Shown here one piece after another: positions 35,028 to 43,400 of a stretch of 64,000 nt of DNA. The notes beneath the pieces were generated by a model. It made no database searches, was not told where the DNA came from, and worked only from the letters and a program-made list of their open reading frames with translations. The stretch spans positions 434,001 to 498,000 of the forward strand of contig NZ_CP141049.1 of assembly GCF_034627025.1 (NCBI RefSeq), in the 5' to 3' direction. A program made the translations under genes and the position numbers. This DNA is from Microvirga lotononidis (GTDB taxonomy: Bacteria > Pseudomonadota > Alphaproteobacteria > Rhizobiales > Beijerinckiaceae). Position 1 is the stretch's first letter; each line of letters opens with the position of its first letter.

Positions 35028-35839
35028 GTCATCCTCGCGTCTTTTGGAACCCACAGGTGCTCCATCACCATGACGATGAGGTACAGCGCGATGCCGAGGA
35101 GCGTGAGCAGAACGACGGCCATGAACATGGCGGGCGTGTCGAGCGAGGCCTGGACCTGGATCATCAGGTAGCCGAGGCCGCGCTCTGAGGCGATGAACTC
35201 GCCGACGACCGCGCCAGCAACGGCCAGGATGGCCGCTACCTTCATGCCGGAAAAGATGTAGGGCAGGGAGCCCGGAAGCTGGATGTAGCGGAACGCCTGC
35301 CAGCGCGAGCCCTTGAGGGACCGCACAAGATCAAGAATGTCCGGCTCCACTTCGTTCAGACCGCGCACTGTCGTGAGAAGGATCGGGAAGAAGCAGAGCG
35401 TGAAGGTAATCAGGATGTTCGTGCTGATGCCATAGCTAAACCAGACGATCACCAGAGGCCCAAGGGCGACTTTCGGGATCATATTGAGTGTCACCAACAG
35501 GGGGAACACCAGCAACGTCATGATGCGCGACCAGGAGAACAGGAGCGCAAGAACGACGCCCAGCACCACCGAGAGGGCATAGCCGCCGAAAATCTCGGCC
35601 GCGGTCACCAGCGTATTCTCGACCCAGCTGTAGTTGGGCTTGGCCAGCGAGGCGAGGATCGCCGTTGGGGCAGGCAGAACGAAGGAGGGGATCGGGAAGA
35701 TGGTGACGATCGCCTGCCAGAGGCCGATCATCCCGATATGGACAGCGGCAATCGTGAGCCACCTTCGGGTGGCTATTGAAGCGATCTTGCCGGAAGCAGT
35801 TTCAACCCGGACCGTGGCAGTCTGGACGCCGCTTGCCAT
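35024..35839 (-). CDS. ABC transporter permease (SsuC/TauC type)
   Basis: A 271-residue inner-membrane protein with about six hydrophobic segments. Its coupling loop [20 protein letters not shown] is typical of nitrate/sulphonate/pyrimidine-type permeases. It is the first gene of the leftward operon and follows the operator at 35896-35919 by 57 bases. It works with the ATPase at 31258 and the binding protein at 36722. Confidence 0.92.
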   Translation of the reverse strand: MASGVQTATVRVETASGKIASIATRRWLTIAAVHIGMIGLWQAIVTIFPIPSFVLPAPTAILASLAKPNYSWVENTLVTAAEIFGGYALSVVLGVVLALLFSWSRIMTLLVFPLLVTLNMIPKVALGPLVIVWFSYGISTNILITFTLCFFPILLTTVRGLNEVEPDILDLVRSLKGSRWQAFRYIQLPGSLPYIFSGMKVAAILAVAGAVVGEFIASERGLGYLMIQVQASLDTPAMFMAVVLLTLLGIALYLIVMVMEHLWVPKDARMT

Positions 35840-35895
35840 GAGAAGCTTCTCCCGTTTCCGTCATGGGAGGAAAGCGTAGCTCACCCAAAACTGCT

Positions 35896-35919
35896 AATCA
35901 ACTATCTGGTTGGTTGATA
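35896..35919. promoter_or_regulatory. TetR operator copy A, upstream of the permease operon
   Basis: The complement reads TATCAACCAACCAGATAGTTGATT; copy B at 36616-36639 reads TATCAACCAACCAGTTAATTGATA, 21 of 24 identical. It lies between the tetR stop and the permease start. Palindromic arms (TATCAA/TTGAT) suit a TetR dimer. Confidence 0.75.
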
Positions 35920-35927
35920 ACGTGCAA

Positions 35928-36596
35928 CTATGGTTGCAGAGGACGAAGCGCCCCGAGGGCAAACTCGATGACGTGGCGCCGGCGAACCGCTACCGCCTTC
36001 GAGTCGCCCAGGTTCGTGCCGAAGATCGCCGACAAGGTCCGGTTGTTGGAAAAGAAGAAATACGAGAGCCCGGCGATGGAAATGTACAGGTTGATCGGAT
36101 CGACATCGTCTCGAAATACGCCTTCCCGAACGCCCCGCTGCAGAGCGTCCCGGATGAGTTCAACGAGTGGCAAATGCATGGTCTGCACCTCACGCAGACC
36201 ATCCAGGTGCATGGCGCCATTACGGTTCTCGTCGTTGAGGAGGGCTATGAATTCCGGATGCTCCGCCAAATAGTCGAAGGAGAATCCGACGAGACTCTCC
36301 ATAGCCCTGACAGGAGGGAGATCGGAAAGGTTCAGGGCGCGCTCACGAGCACGGATCCGGCCATAGACCTCTTCAAGGGCAGCCTGAAACAAGTCGTCCT
36401 TGTTTCCAAAATAATGATACACCATTTGCTTGTTAACGCCTGCACGGCGCGCGATCTCGTCGACGCGGGCTCCTGCCGGTCCCTTGGCAGCGAACTCGGC
36501 AATGGCCGCGGTCAGCAGGGCTTGTCGAGAGGCTTGCGGGTCGCGCTTGCCGGCCCGTCGGACATTTTCTTCAGAGTAATTGATGAGATCAGCCAT
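35928..36596 (-). CDS. TetR family transcriptional regulator
   Basis: A 222-residue regulator. Residues about 20-65 form the helix-turn-helix (ARVDEIARRAGVNKQMVYHY then FGNKDDLF), followed by an all-helical ligand domain. It stands between two copies of one operator, one controlling the leftward transport operon and the other the rightward binding-protein gene and its own promoter. Probably a repressor released by the transported compound. Confidence 0.9.
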   Translation of the reverse strand: MADLINYSEENVRRAGKRDPQASRQALLTAAIAEFAAKGPAGARVDEIARRAGVNKQMVYHYFGNKDDLFQAALEEVYGRIRARERALNLSDLPPVRAMESLVGFSFDYLAEHPEFIALLNDENRNGAMHLDGLREVQTMHLPLVELIRDALQRGVREGVFRDDVDPINLYISIAGLSYFFFSNNRTLSAIFGTNLGDSKAVAVRRRHVIEFALGALRPLQP

Positions 36597-36615
36597 CTGG
36601 GCCCCTCTAAGTAGC

Positions 36616-36639
36616 TATCAACCAACCAGTTAATTGATA
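36616..36639. promoter_or_regulatory. TetR operator copy B, between tetR and the binding-protein gene
   Basis: TATCAACCAACCAGTTAATTGATA has 6-base palindromic arms TATCAA/TTGATA. It is 20 bases upstream of tetR and 82 bases upstream of the binding-protein start, so it can control both divergent genes. Confidence 0.75.
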
Positions 36640-36721
36640 GTTGATCTAGGTCGGCTCAGAAGGCTAGTCTTTTTCTAGTGCCGGCACCAGGACGGGCCGG
36701 AGACCTAGAGGGACAACAACT

Positions 36722-37714
36722 ATGATCAAACTTTCGTCCGCCGCCCTTGCCGCCGCTGCGCTTCTGGCTCCGGTCGGCGCCTTGGGAAAAGAGAAGGTCA
36801 ACTTGGTTCTCAACTGGGTCCCGACCGCCGACCATGCTCCGTACTATTATGCGAAGGCGCAGGGATGGTACGACGAGGCCAATATCGATCTGACGATCGA
36901 AACCGGAAAGGGATCCGGTGTGTCGGCCCAGCGGGTCGGTGCCGGAACCTCCGAACTCGGCATCTCGGATCTCGCAACCTCACTCCTCGCCCGCGGCAAA
37001 GGTGCCAAGCTCGTGGCGGTCATGGCCGTCTATGCCAATTCCCCTCAAGGCTTCTACTGGCTTAAGAGCAGCGGCATCGGCGGCCCGAAGGATTTTCCTG
37101 GCAGGAAGATCGGCAACCCGCCCGGTGACGCGTCCCGCATCATGTGGCCGGCCTTCGCCAAGCAGGTCGGAATCGACCCCGGCTCGGTCAGCTTCGTCAA
37201 TGTGAGCCCGCAGGCCAAGGTGCCGTCCCTCAAGAGCCGCGCCATCGACATCACGAGCGATTTCTACAACGAGCACGATCTCAAGGTGCGCGAGTTCGGT
37301 GACGATCTCAGCTTCCTTGCCTGGCGCGACATCGGCATCAATCCTTACGGCAATTCCATCATCGTTAACGCCGACTATCTCGACAAGAAGCGCGACGTGG
37401 TGAAAACCTTCACCCAGGTTAGCCAGAAGGCGTTTGCGGCCTGCGTGCAGGACGTCGCGCCTTGCCTCAAGGCCCTGATGGCCAGCGTCAGTGGTCTCGA
37501 TGAGGACAACCAGCGCGATCAGTGGAATCGGATCAAGGAACTGATGCGCGATCCGACGACGACTTCGACCGCCCTCGGAGCCTTCGATGACCAGCGGGTG
37601 AAGAACGACTTCGAGATGGTGAAGACCTATTTCGGCCTCGAGCAGCCCTTCGAAGCCTCCACGGCTTACACCAATGAGTTTCTCGATACTTCGATCAAGA
37701 TGACAGCAAAGTAG
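36722..37714 (+). CDS. ABC transporter substrate-binding protein (NMT1/THI5-like, SsuA/ThiY type)
   Basis: A 330-residue periplasmic protein. A short Sec signal peptide (residues 1 to about 22, ending VGALG) leads to KVNLVLNWVPTADHAPYYYA, the hallmark of NMT1/THI5-type binding proteins that recognise thiamine precursors, riboflavin or sulphonates. The motif NWxPxxxHxPxY supports a pyrimidine- or flavin-like ring ligand more than a sulphonate (inference). Its permease and ATPase are in the divergent operon under the same operator. Confidence 0.88.
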   Translation: MIKLSSAALAAAALLAPVGALGKEKVNLVLNWVPTADHAPYYYAKAQGWYDEANIDLTIETGKGSGVSAQRVGAGTSELGISDLATSLLARGKGAKLVAVMAVYANSPQGFYWLKSSGIGGPKDFPGRKIGNPPGDASRIMWPAFAKQVGIDPGSVSFVNVSPQAKVPSLKSRAIDITSDFYNEHDLKVREFGDDLSFLAWRDIGINPYGNSIIVNADYLDKKRDVVKTFTQVSQKAFAACVQDVAPCLKALMASVSGLDEDNQRDQWNRIKELMRDPTTTSTALGAFDDQRVKNDFEMVKTYFGLEQPFEASTAYTNEFLDTSIKMTAK

Positions 37715-38060
37715 GCACTCATTCGCGACCCGATGTCAGAACACGACAGACGACCGCCAATTTCGTGGTTGACGCCGGCACATCAGCATGAGTCTAGTTT
37801 CGTACTTGTATACAGCGTTTGGTTGCACTTCCGGCGTTCGTTGCGCATAGTAGCGGCGTGATGCTGCAATCGGCGTCACACAAGCGCCCTGACAGGGTTA
37901 GCCGTGCGGAGCTCACTGTCAGGGCGTTCTCGTTTGTGAGCGCCACGCTTTCATTGTTGGCGAGCCTGGCGGAAACCATATTGTGGGATCAGGGTTGCCG
38001 CCCCTGTCCTGCAGCAGATACCAAAGACATGCGTCTTTAACCTTTGTCTCCTCAGGCTTC
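37715..38060. other. 346-bp intergenic region with one strong hairpin
   Basis: No gene recognised. The notable structure is CGCCCTGACAG (37885-37895), a 20-base loop, and CTGTCAGGGCG (37916-37926): perfect 11-bp arms. It has no T tract on either side and could be a protein site, an att-like core or an RNA element. Confidence 0.5.
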
Positions 38061-38750
38061 ATGACACTTCGCCGCCGCTTTCTCCTCACCCCATCCTTCG
38101 CTCGTCTGATCCGGCGTGAGAGGGATAGTCTGCGCTATGTCGAAGGCTTCTTCCCCGAACAGCGGGATCGCTCCTCCTGGGTTCGCCTCAAAGAGGACAG
38201 AGGCCTGCTGATCCTCAAGACAGTCGGACCTGGTGGTGAGGCTGAGGACGAGACCGTAATTCCGATCGGCCATGCCCAGGCGCTGCTTGATGTCTGTGCC
38301 GGCGAGGTCAACTACACCCGGACAGCCTTGCCGATCGGTGGGGGTCATGCCCTGGTCGACGAGATCATCCGGCCCCGTGTCCTGCACCTCGTCACTGTGG
38401 AATTCGCCTCTGACGGGGAAGCGAGGGGCTTTCGTCCCCCAGAGTGGTTCGGGCCTGAAGTGACGGCGGATGCCCGCTACACCAATCAAGCCATCGCCCT
38501 GAGGGGACTTGATGGAGAGCCAGAGATCCCGCTGTCCGATGCGGCGCTCAACAGCCTGATCGATGCTCTGGAAGGTCGCTTCCCCGTCCAGGCACGGATG
38601 GCCCTCAACCAGCCCAAGGCTAAGCAGGTCCCGTTGACCCGGACCAAGGCACAGATCAGCGGTGAAGCCGTCAAGGTCAATCTCGACGAAATCGAGGAAG
38701 CGATGAGGCGCGAGATGGAGAAGACGCTCCAGAAGGGCAATCCCACGTAA
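38061..38750 (+). CDS. CYTH-domain-like protein
   Basis: A 229-residue protein resembling the CYTH/triphosphate tunnel fold: SWVRLKEDRGLLILKTVG, the strand-rich core DETVIPIGHAQALLD, VEFASDGEARGFRPPEWFG and EVTADARYTNQAIAL, which matches the C-terminal CYTH segment EVTxDxRYxN. The N-terminal ExExK metal motif of true triphosphatases is not present (reads LRRRFLLTPS), so catalysis is doubtful. ATG 38061 chosen over the longer frame. A broken WGR-domain gene follows 14 bases later. Confidence 0.65.
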   Translation: MTLRRRFLLTPSFARLIRRERDSLRYVEGFFPEQRDRSSWVRLKEDRGLLILKTVGPGGEAEDETVIPIGHAQALLDVCAGEVNYTRTALPIGGGHALVDEIIRPRVLHLVTVEFASDGEARGFRPPEWFGPEVTADARYTNQAIALRGLDGEPEIPLSDAALNSLIDALEGRFPVQARMALNQPKAKQVPLTRTKAQISGEAVKVNLDEIEEAMRREMEKTLQKGNPT

Positions 38751-38763
38751 GTGCGCCTCCAGA

Positions 38764-39018
38764 ATGCCTGACGCCCGCTCGCCGATACGGCATCATCTGG
38801 TGCTCTATCGGCGAAACCCGGAACAGGGCAGGGCGCGCTTCGTCAGCCTGATGATTGAACGCGACCTGCTCGGCACGATCCGGCTGGTGCGCAATTAGGG
38901 CTTCGTTGGTGCCAAGGGCCGGGAGAAGGTCGAGATCTTTCCCGAGGAAGCCCAGGCTGCCCGCGCCCTAGAGGCGTGGGCTGAAGCGCAAAGGCGCAAG
39001 GGCGATGCAGACCTCTGA
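38764..39018 (+). pseudogene. WGR-domain protein with an amber codon at the signature Trp
   Basis: From ATG 38764 the frame reads LVLYRRNPEQGRARFVSLMI and LLGTIRLVRN, then TAG at 38896-38898, then GFVGAKGREKVEIFPEEAQA to TGA 39018. The stop stands exactly where the W of the WGR motif should be (RNWGxxGxxGR), so TGG has become TAG. The rest is undamaged. With readthrough it is an 84-residue WGR protein. This is the second gene in the window with an in-frame TAG (see folK at 24691). Confidence 0.75.
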
Positions 39019-39178
39019 CTCGCGGGGAAGGCTCGCTGCGCTGTTCAAGGCAGCGTGTCAGCTCCTGGAGCCCGAGACCTCCATTGTGCCTCTGCCGCCG
39101 TCACGCGCTTTAGAGGAGCGCGACCAAAGTGGTCTGGATTTCCGTTTTAACCTTTTCCTAATCGGGATCGAGGGATAG
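39005..39178 (+). CDS. Possible 57-residue protein
   Basis: ATG 39005 opens a frame to TAG 39178, overlapping the WGR frame end by 14 bases. No domain recognised; contains ETSIVPLPPSRALEERDQSG. Supported only by position and coding character. Confidence 0.25.
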   Translation: MQTSDSRGRLAALFKAACQLLEPETSIVPLPPSRALEERDQSGLDFRFNLFLIGIEG

Positions 39179-39256
39179 TGCCCAGTGCAACTCACCCTTG
39201 GTCATGACCCTGGGCCTGATGATTGTATCCCTTCGGGTGTCACGTTGGGACGTCCA

Positions 39257-39457
39257 ATGAGCAAAGAACATCCTGCCGCCTATGCAATGCAGCTGAAACG
39301 GTCTTGGCGCGTGGTAGTCCCTGTCCGGGGGAAACTGACGCCCCGGATCTGTCGGGAGAAGTTCACCTGCCGCGCCGACGCTCTCACCTGGATGAACACG
39401 GCTGAAGGTCACCGAGCCATAGCATTCGCTCGAGAGGATGACGTTTTACAAGTATAG
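39257..39457 (+). CDS. Hypothetical 66-residue protein
   Basis: ATG 39257 opens MSKEHPAAYAMQLKRSWRVV and ends ALTWMNTAEGHRAIAFARED. A basic N-terminal half followed by a short helix is typical of small proteins conserved in this group. Function unknown; an upstream in-frame start at 39185 exists but has no better site. Confidence 0.5.
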   Translation: MSKEHPAAYAMQLKRSWRVVVPVRGKLTPRICREKFTCRADALTWMNTAEGHRAIAFAREDDVLQV

Positions 39458-39666
39458 AGACTTATCGGCTGCCAAGTTTCCACGTGTCTTGCCGACATCC
39501 TATGAAGGCCGCTGCAAGCCGTGCTCAATATCAACCCGGCACAAGATCTTTGCCCGCCATGTATCAAGTTCTATCGCGTGGCCGATTAAGGATGTTTGCA
39601 GAATCCCATACCATTCCATCGCAGGTACTGCCTACACTCACCTGAACCTTTCAGAGGGTTTGAGGC

Positions 39667-40035
39667 ATGAAGCGGTTGGTCACGATCACCGGTCCTATCA
39701 CAGCCGCCCAGCTGGATGGGTACCTCATCGAGGAAAGGCTGTTGGATCAGATCATGATCCAGATCAGCGACAGGGACGACGGCAACTTGGAGTTCGCCTT
39801 TCAGGAGCGGGATCAGCGCTACCTGTCGCCGTTCTCTGCCGCGCAGCAAGCGGAATGGCTGCAGAAAGCAATGATCCATGTTGAAGCTGGGTGCCCGCTG
39901 GAGACACCCGAAGGGAAGTCAGCCTGGATCACTGACGCAGTGCCAGCTAAACCAAAATCCCCCATCAAAGCCATGAGACCAGCGCGACAGGAACACGACC
40001 TACCACCAGGTTTGGAGTTCTTGCGGCGAAGCTAA
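39667..40035 (+). CDS. Hypothetical 122-residue protein
   Basis: Start ATG 39667 with GAGG nearby. The sequence has an alternating hydrophobic/acidic first half (VTITGPITAAQLDGYLIEER) and a Pro/Arg-rich tail. No known motif. Its stop overlaps the convergent exonuclease gene by four bases, so both frames are probably real. Confidence 0.55.
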   Translation: MKRLVTITGPITAAQLDGYLIEERLLDQIMIQISDRDDGNLEFAFQERDQRYLSPFSAAQQAEWLQKAMIHVEAGCPLETPEGKSAWITDAVPAKPKSPIKAMRPARQEHDLPPGLEFLRRS

Positions 40036-40550
40036 CTCTTGTTCTCGGTCAGACCGAGCTTCAGAAACAGATGGGCTGCCAGCAACGCATCGTTCAAGGC
40101 GTCGTGCTCGGCACGCAGGTGAGCAATGCTGATGCCGGCCTGCGAGCAAGCCTGACGGAGTTTGCCAGGAAGACCGGATCGCTTGGCCAGGGCCATGGTG
40201 CAAAAGAAGCGCTCCCGCGGGTACGTCGGCCGTGCCGCGCGCTCGAACTCCCGTTTGAGAGTGTTGTACTCGTAGGCGTAGTTGTGAGCGACGATTGTGT
40301 CATCGCCCACGTAGTCGATTAAATCGTGAACGACGTTCTCGAAATACGGCTCATCCTTCACGGCGGCCAGGGAAATCCGATGCACCGCGTAGCAGAAAGG
40401 GCTCATGGCTGACCGGGGCTTGACCCGTCGGACAAACGAGCGCGGGGAGATAGCCCCGCCGATGACCTCAACCGCAGCGATTTCGATGATATGATCGTAA
40501 GATTGCGCGGTTTCGACGTCGATGACAACGTACCTGTCTTCCGGCTTCAT
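40032..40550 (-). CDS. DnaQ-like 3'-5' exonuclease domain protein
   Basis: A 172-residue single-domain protein of the DEDDh exonuclease group. First motif VIDVET (Asp and Glu), second VAHNYAYEYNTLKREF, third HDALNDALLAAHLFLKLG. The second motif normally ends in Asp (HNxxFD); here Glu occupies that place, so activity may be altered. Probably a nucleic-acid trimming enzyme; without polymerase domain it is not a replicative proofreader. Confidence 0.8.
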   Translation of the reverse strand: MKPEDRYVVIDVETAQSYDHIIEIAAVEVIGGAISPRSFVRRVKPRSAMSPFCYAVHRISLAAVKDEPYFENVVHDLIDYVGDDTIVAHNYAYEYNTLKREFERAARPTYPRERFFCTMALAKRSGLPGKLRQACSQAGISIAHLRAEHDALNDALLAAHLFLKLGLTENKS

Positions 40551-40923
40551 TGGGCAGTATCGTTGATAGATCTTGGGGCAATAGGAGGTTTAGGCGTCTA
40601 TAGCCTACTCAATACCGGTAGCTGGTGATGAATGATACCAAAGTTTCAAGTTCTTAAAGTCGCAGGGTAGGCGACCAACAATGGTGCCCTGTTACCAGCT
40701 GTATGCACCACGAGCTCAGGATCAAGGAGTTATGGTTTTGCCACGGGGTCGGCGTACCTGATCCAGTGTTGTTATGCTGCATTCGAGGAGTGCGCTTTAG
40801 CGCAGAGCTTCCAACCTTCAAGAGGTCCTTCTGGAATGCCAGATCTGCGAAGTGCGCCGACAGCGTAGCCCTATTCAGATCTCCTGTTTTTCGGCACGCT
40901 GATCCAAACAGGGAGACAGAGCC
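40551..40923. other. 373-bp intergenic region, nothing recognised
   Basis: Lies between the divergent exonuclease and amidohydrolase genes and so should contain both promoters. A short palindrome TGCGCTTTAGCGCA sits at 40790-40803. No RNA gene or domain was found. Confidence 0.4.
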
Positions 40924-42273
40924 ATGCCGCATCCACTTCGATCACTAGCGTTTGCAACCTCTCTGATCGTTCTTGGGGTCCTCACAACTACCCCTTCGAG
41001 GGCTCAGTCCCTTGTTCCTGACCTCGAGCAGCAAGTCCGCTCCAAAGCGGCACAGATCGAGGATAAGCTGATCGCCTGGCGGCGAGATATCCATCAGCAC
41101 CCCGAGCTGGGTGAACAGGAAACCCGGACGGCTGGCCTCGTCGCCGAGCATCTCTCAAAGCTTGGACTCGACGTGAAGACCGGTGTCGCCCGGACCGGGG
41201 TGGTGGCTGTGCTCAAGGGAGCAAAGCCTGGTCCGGTCGTGGCGCTCAGGGCCGACATGGACGCCTTGCCCGTCAAGGAACCTGAGGGGCTGCCCTTCGC
41301 CTCCAAGGCGAAAGGAAAGTATCTCGGCCGAGACGTCGATGTGATGCATGCCTGTGGCCACGATGCTCATACGGCCATTCTAATGGCGGTTGCCGAAGTG
41401 CTCGCGGGCATGAAGGACGAGTTGCCCGGAACGGTGAAGTTCATCTTCCAACCGGCTGAGGAAGGACCCAGTCTCTATGCGGCCGGGTCCGACAAGATCT
41501 GGGGCGCAAAGGCGATGATCAGGGAAGGTGTTCTGCAGGACCCAAAGCCTGACGCAGTGTTCGGCCTTCATGTCACATCCGGCTTGCCAAGCGGCCGCAT
41601 CGGATACAGGGCCGGGGCAGCCAATGCCAGTGCAGACGAGCTGCGTATCAAGGTCACGGGGAAGCAAGGCCACGCAGGCTACCCTTGGCGTGCTGTCGAT
41701 CCAGTTACGACGGCCTCTCAGATCGTGCTGGGCCTACAGACGGTCGTCAGTCGCCGGACCGACCTGATGAAATCGCCGACAGTCGTGAGTGTCTCGACCA
41801 TCAACGGAGGCTCGCGCTTCAACATCGTGCCGGAAACGGTAGAGATGAGCGGCACCATCCGCACCTATGATGCCGGTGTGCGGGGCCAGGTTCATAATGA
41901 TATCCGTCAGATTTCCGAGAACATCGCAGAGAGCGCCAACGCCAAGGCCGAGGTCGAAGTGATTGAGCTGTATGACCCGCTCGTGAATCACGACAAAGTC
42001 ACAGCCCGCATGGCGCCGGTGCTCGAGCGGGCTGCGGACGGCGATGTCGTTGTCACGGAACGCTCCGGAGCGTCGGAGGATTTCTCGTTCTTCCTGAACG
42101 AGGTGCCTGGGTTGTTCTTTAATCTGGGCATCGTGCCCAAGGACCAGGACCCAAGCAAAGCTGCTCCGAATCACAGCCCGAATTTTCTTGTCGACGACAA
42201 AGCCTTGGTTGTGGGTGTGAGGGCTCTGGCCGCAGTGACGGTGAACTACTTGGCCGCGGCCAAGATGGATTGA
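40924..42273 (+). CDS. Secreted M20-family amidohydrolase (hippurate-hydrolase type)
   Basis: A 449-residue metallo-amidohydrolase with a Sec signal peptide (residues 1 to about 27, ending PSRAQ). Start ATG 40924 follows GGGAGA. Motifs: WRRDIHQHPELGEQE, VALRADMDALPVKE, MHACGHDAHTAILM (metal ligands), FIFQPAEEGP with the catalytic Glu, and SGASEDFSFFLNEVPG near the end. Relatives remove acyl groups from N-acyl amino acids; the signal peptide implies periplasmic action. It stands alone. Confidence 0.92.
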   Translation: MPHPLRSLAFATSLIVLGVLTTTPSRAQSLVPDLEQQVRSKAAQIEDKLIAWRRDIHQHPELGEQETRTAGLVAEHLSKLGLDVKTGVARTGVVAVLKGAKPGPVVALRADMDALPVKEPEGLPFASKAKGKYLGRDVDVMHACGHDAHTAILMAVAEVLAGMKDELPGTVKFIFQPAEEGPSLYAAGSDKIWGAKAMIREGVLQDPKPDAVFGLHVTSGLPSGRIGYRAGAANASADELRIKVTGKQGHAGYPWRAVDPVTTASQIVLGLQTVVSRRTDLMKSPTVVSVSTINGGSRFNIVPETVEMSGTIRTYDAGVRGQVHNDIRQISENIAESANAKAEVEVIELYDPLVNHDKVTARMAPVLERAADGDVVVTERSGASEDFSFFLNEVPGLFFNLGIVPKDQDPSKAAPNHSPNFLVDDKALVVGVRALAAVTVNYLAAAKMD

Positions 42274-42353
42274 AGGAGAGGTTCATTGAGCACGAGCCGA
42301 TGCATGGGCCTATTTCGGAACTTGATTGACGTTTGAGTTCGTGGCCGTGCCGT

Positions 42354-43310
42354 TTAGGCGACTGACGTGCGCTCCTCCTCATTGAGCGGGTGGAGGTCGC
42401 GGACCATGTGGTGGAGGCGGGAGGTGTCGAGATGGGTGTAGATTTGGGTAGTCTCGATGCCGGCGTGACCCAGCAGCTCCTGCAGCACGCGCAGGTCAGT
42501 ACCGCCAGAGTGCATGTGGGTGGCAAAGGCATGGCGCAGCACGTGCGGCGACACCCGCTCCGGATGAGCCAGGCCCGCCGCCACCGCGGCCTCCTTGATC
42601 TCGAGCAGCGCCGCCTGGCGGGTCAGGGCCTTGGTACCGTTGCGCACCGAGTGGAACAGCCAGGAGGAGGGGGCTCCGCCGGCATAGGCCGCAGCCAGCC
42701 GCTGCCAGAGGGCCAGCGCCTCAATCGCCCGCTCGTGCAGCGGCACGAGGCGCTGCTTGTCGCCCTTGCCGCGCACCAGCAGCATGCGGGTGCCCGCAGG
42801 GGTCGCGTCGGCGGGTAGGGACAAGGCTTCGCTGATGCGCATGCCGGAGGCATACAGCGTCTCGAACAGGGCCGCCCGCCGGGCATAGCCGGCCTGCCGG
42901 TACAGTCCCACCGACGGATCCGCCGCAAGGGCATGGGCGGTCTCCAGCAGCGCCTCCGTCTCGGCGATCGACAGGACGAAGGGCAGCTTGCGCGACCGCT
43001 TCATGCGCGACAGATGCGAGGTGGGATCGCGTGAGCCGAGCTCCTCGGCGATCAGGAACCTGTGCAGGCCGCGCGCCACTGTGATCCGGCGGGCGATGGT
43101 CGAGCCCGCGTAGCCGCGCCCATCAAGACCAGCGATGTAGTCCCGGATCTGCTCCAGGCCGACCTCGTTCAGGCCGAGGCTGTTCTCCTCCAGCCACGCA
43201 AGGTAGCAGTTCAGATCATCGGTGTAGGTCTCAATGGTGCCAGCCGAGGCCCCGAGTTCCGTTGCCAGAGCATCAAGCCAGAGCTGGGCCAGCCGCTGAT
43301 TGGTCCGCAT
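42354..43310 (-). CDS. Tyrosine recombinase (XerD-like)
   Basis: A 318-residue site-specific recombinase. N-terminal core-binding domain about 1-100 and catalytic domain 110-310 with Arg in LYASGMRISEAL, HVLRHAFATHMHSGG (His and Arg), and LLGHAGIETTQIYTH (His and nucleophile Tyr). It is intact and has the length of XerC/XerD. Being in accessory DNA it may resolve plasmid dimers or be an element's own recombinase. Its ribosome-binding site is in a hairpin (43313-43332). Confidence 0.9.
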   Translation of the reverse strand: MRTNQRLAQLWLDALATELGASAGTIETYTDDLNCYLAWLEENSLGLNEVGLEQIRDYIAGLDGRGYAGSTIARRITVARGLHRFLIAEELGSRDPTSHLSRMKRSRKLPFVLSIAETEALLETAHALAADPSVGLYRQAGYARRAALFETLYASGMRISEALSLPADATPAGTRMLLVRGKGDKQRLVPLHERAIEALALWQRLAAAYAGGAPSSWLFHSVRNGTKALTRQAALLEIKEAAVAAGLAHPERVSPHVLRHAFATHMHSGGTDLRVLQELLGHAGIETTQIYTHLDTSRLHHMVRDLHPLNEEERTSVA

Positions 43311-43312
43311 AA

Positions 43313-43332
43313 GATCCTCCTATGGGAGGATC
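43313..43332 (-). promoter_or_regulatory. Hairpin occluding the recombinase ribosome-binding site
   Basis: On the minus strand GATCCTCC-CATA-GGAGGATC precedes TT-ATG. The arms are perfectly complementary over eight bases and the Shine-Dalgarno GGAGGA is wholly inside the 3' arm, two bases from ATG 43310. When folded, ribosome access would be blocked, a simple translational control. Confidence 0.6.
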
Positions 43333-43400
43333 CTGCCACGGCACCGGTTACAGACTTCTTGTCAAAATGCATATTATGCGAAATGTTATAATACATTGGT

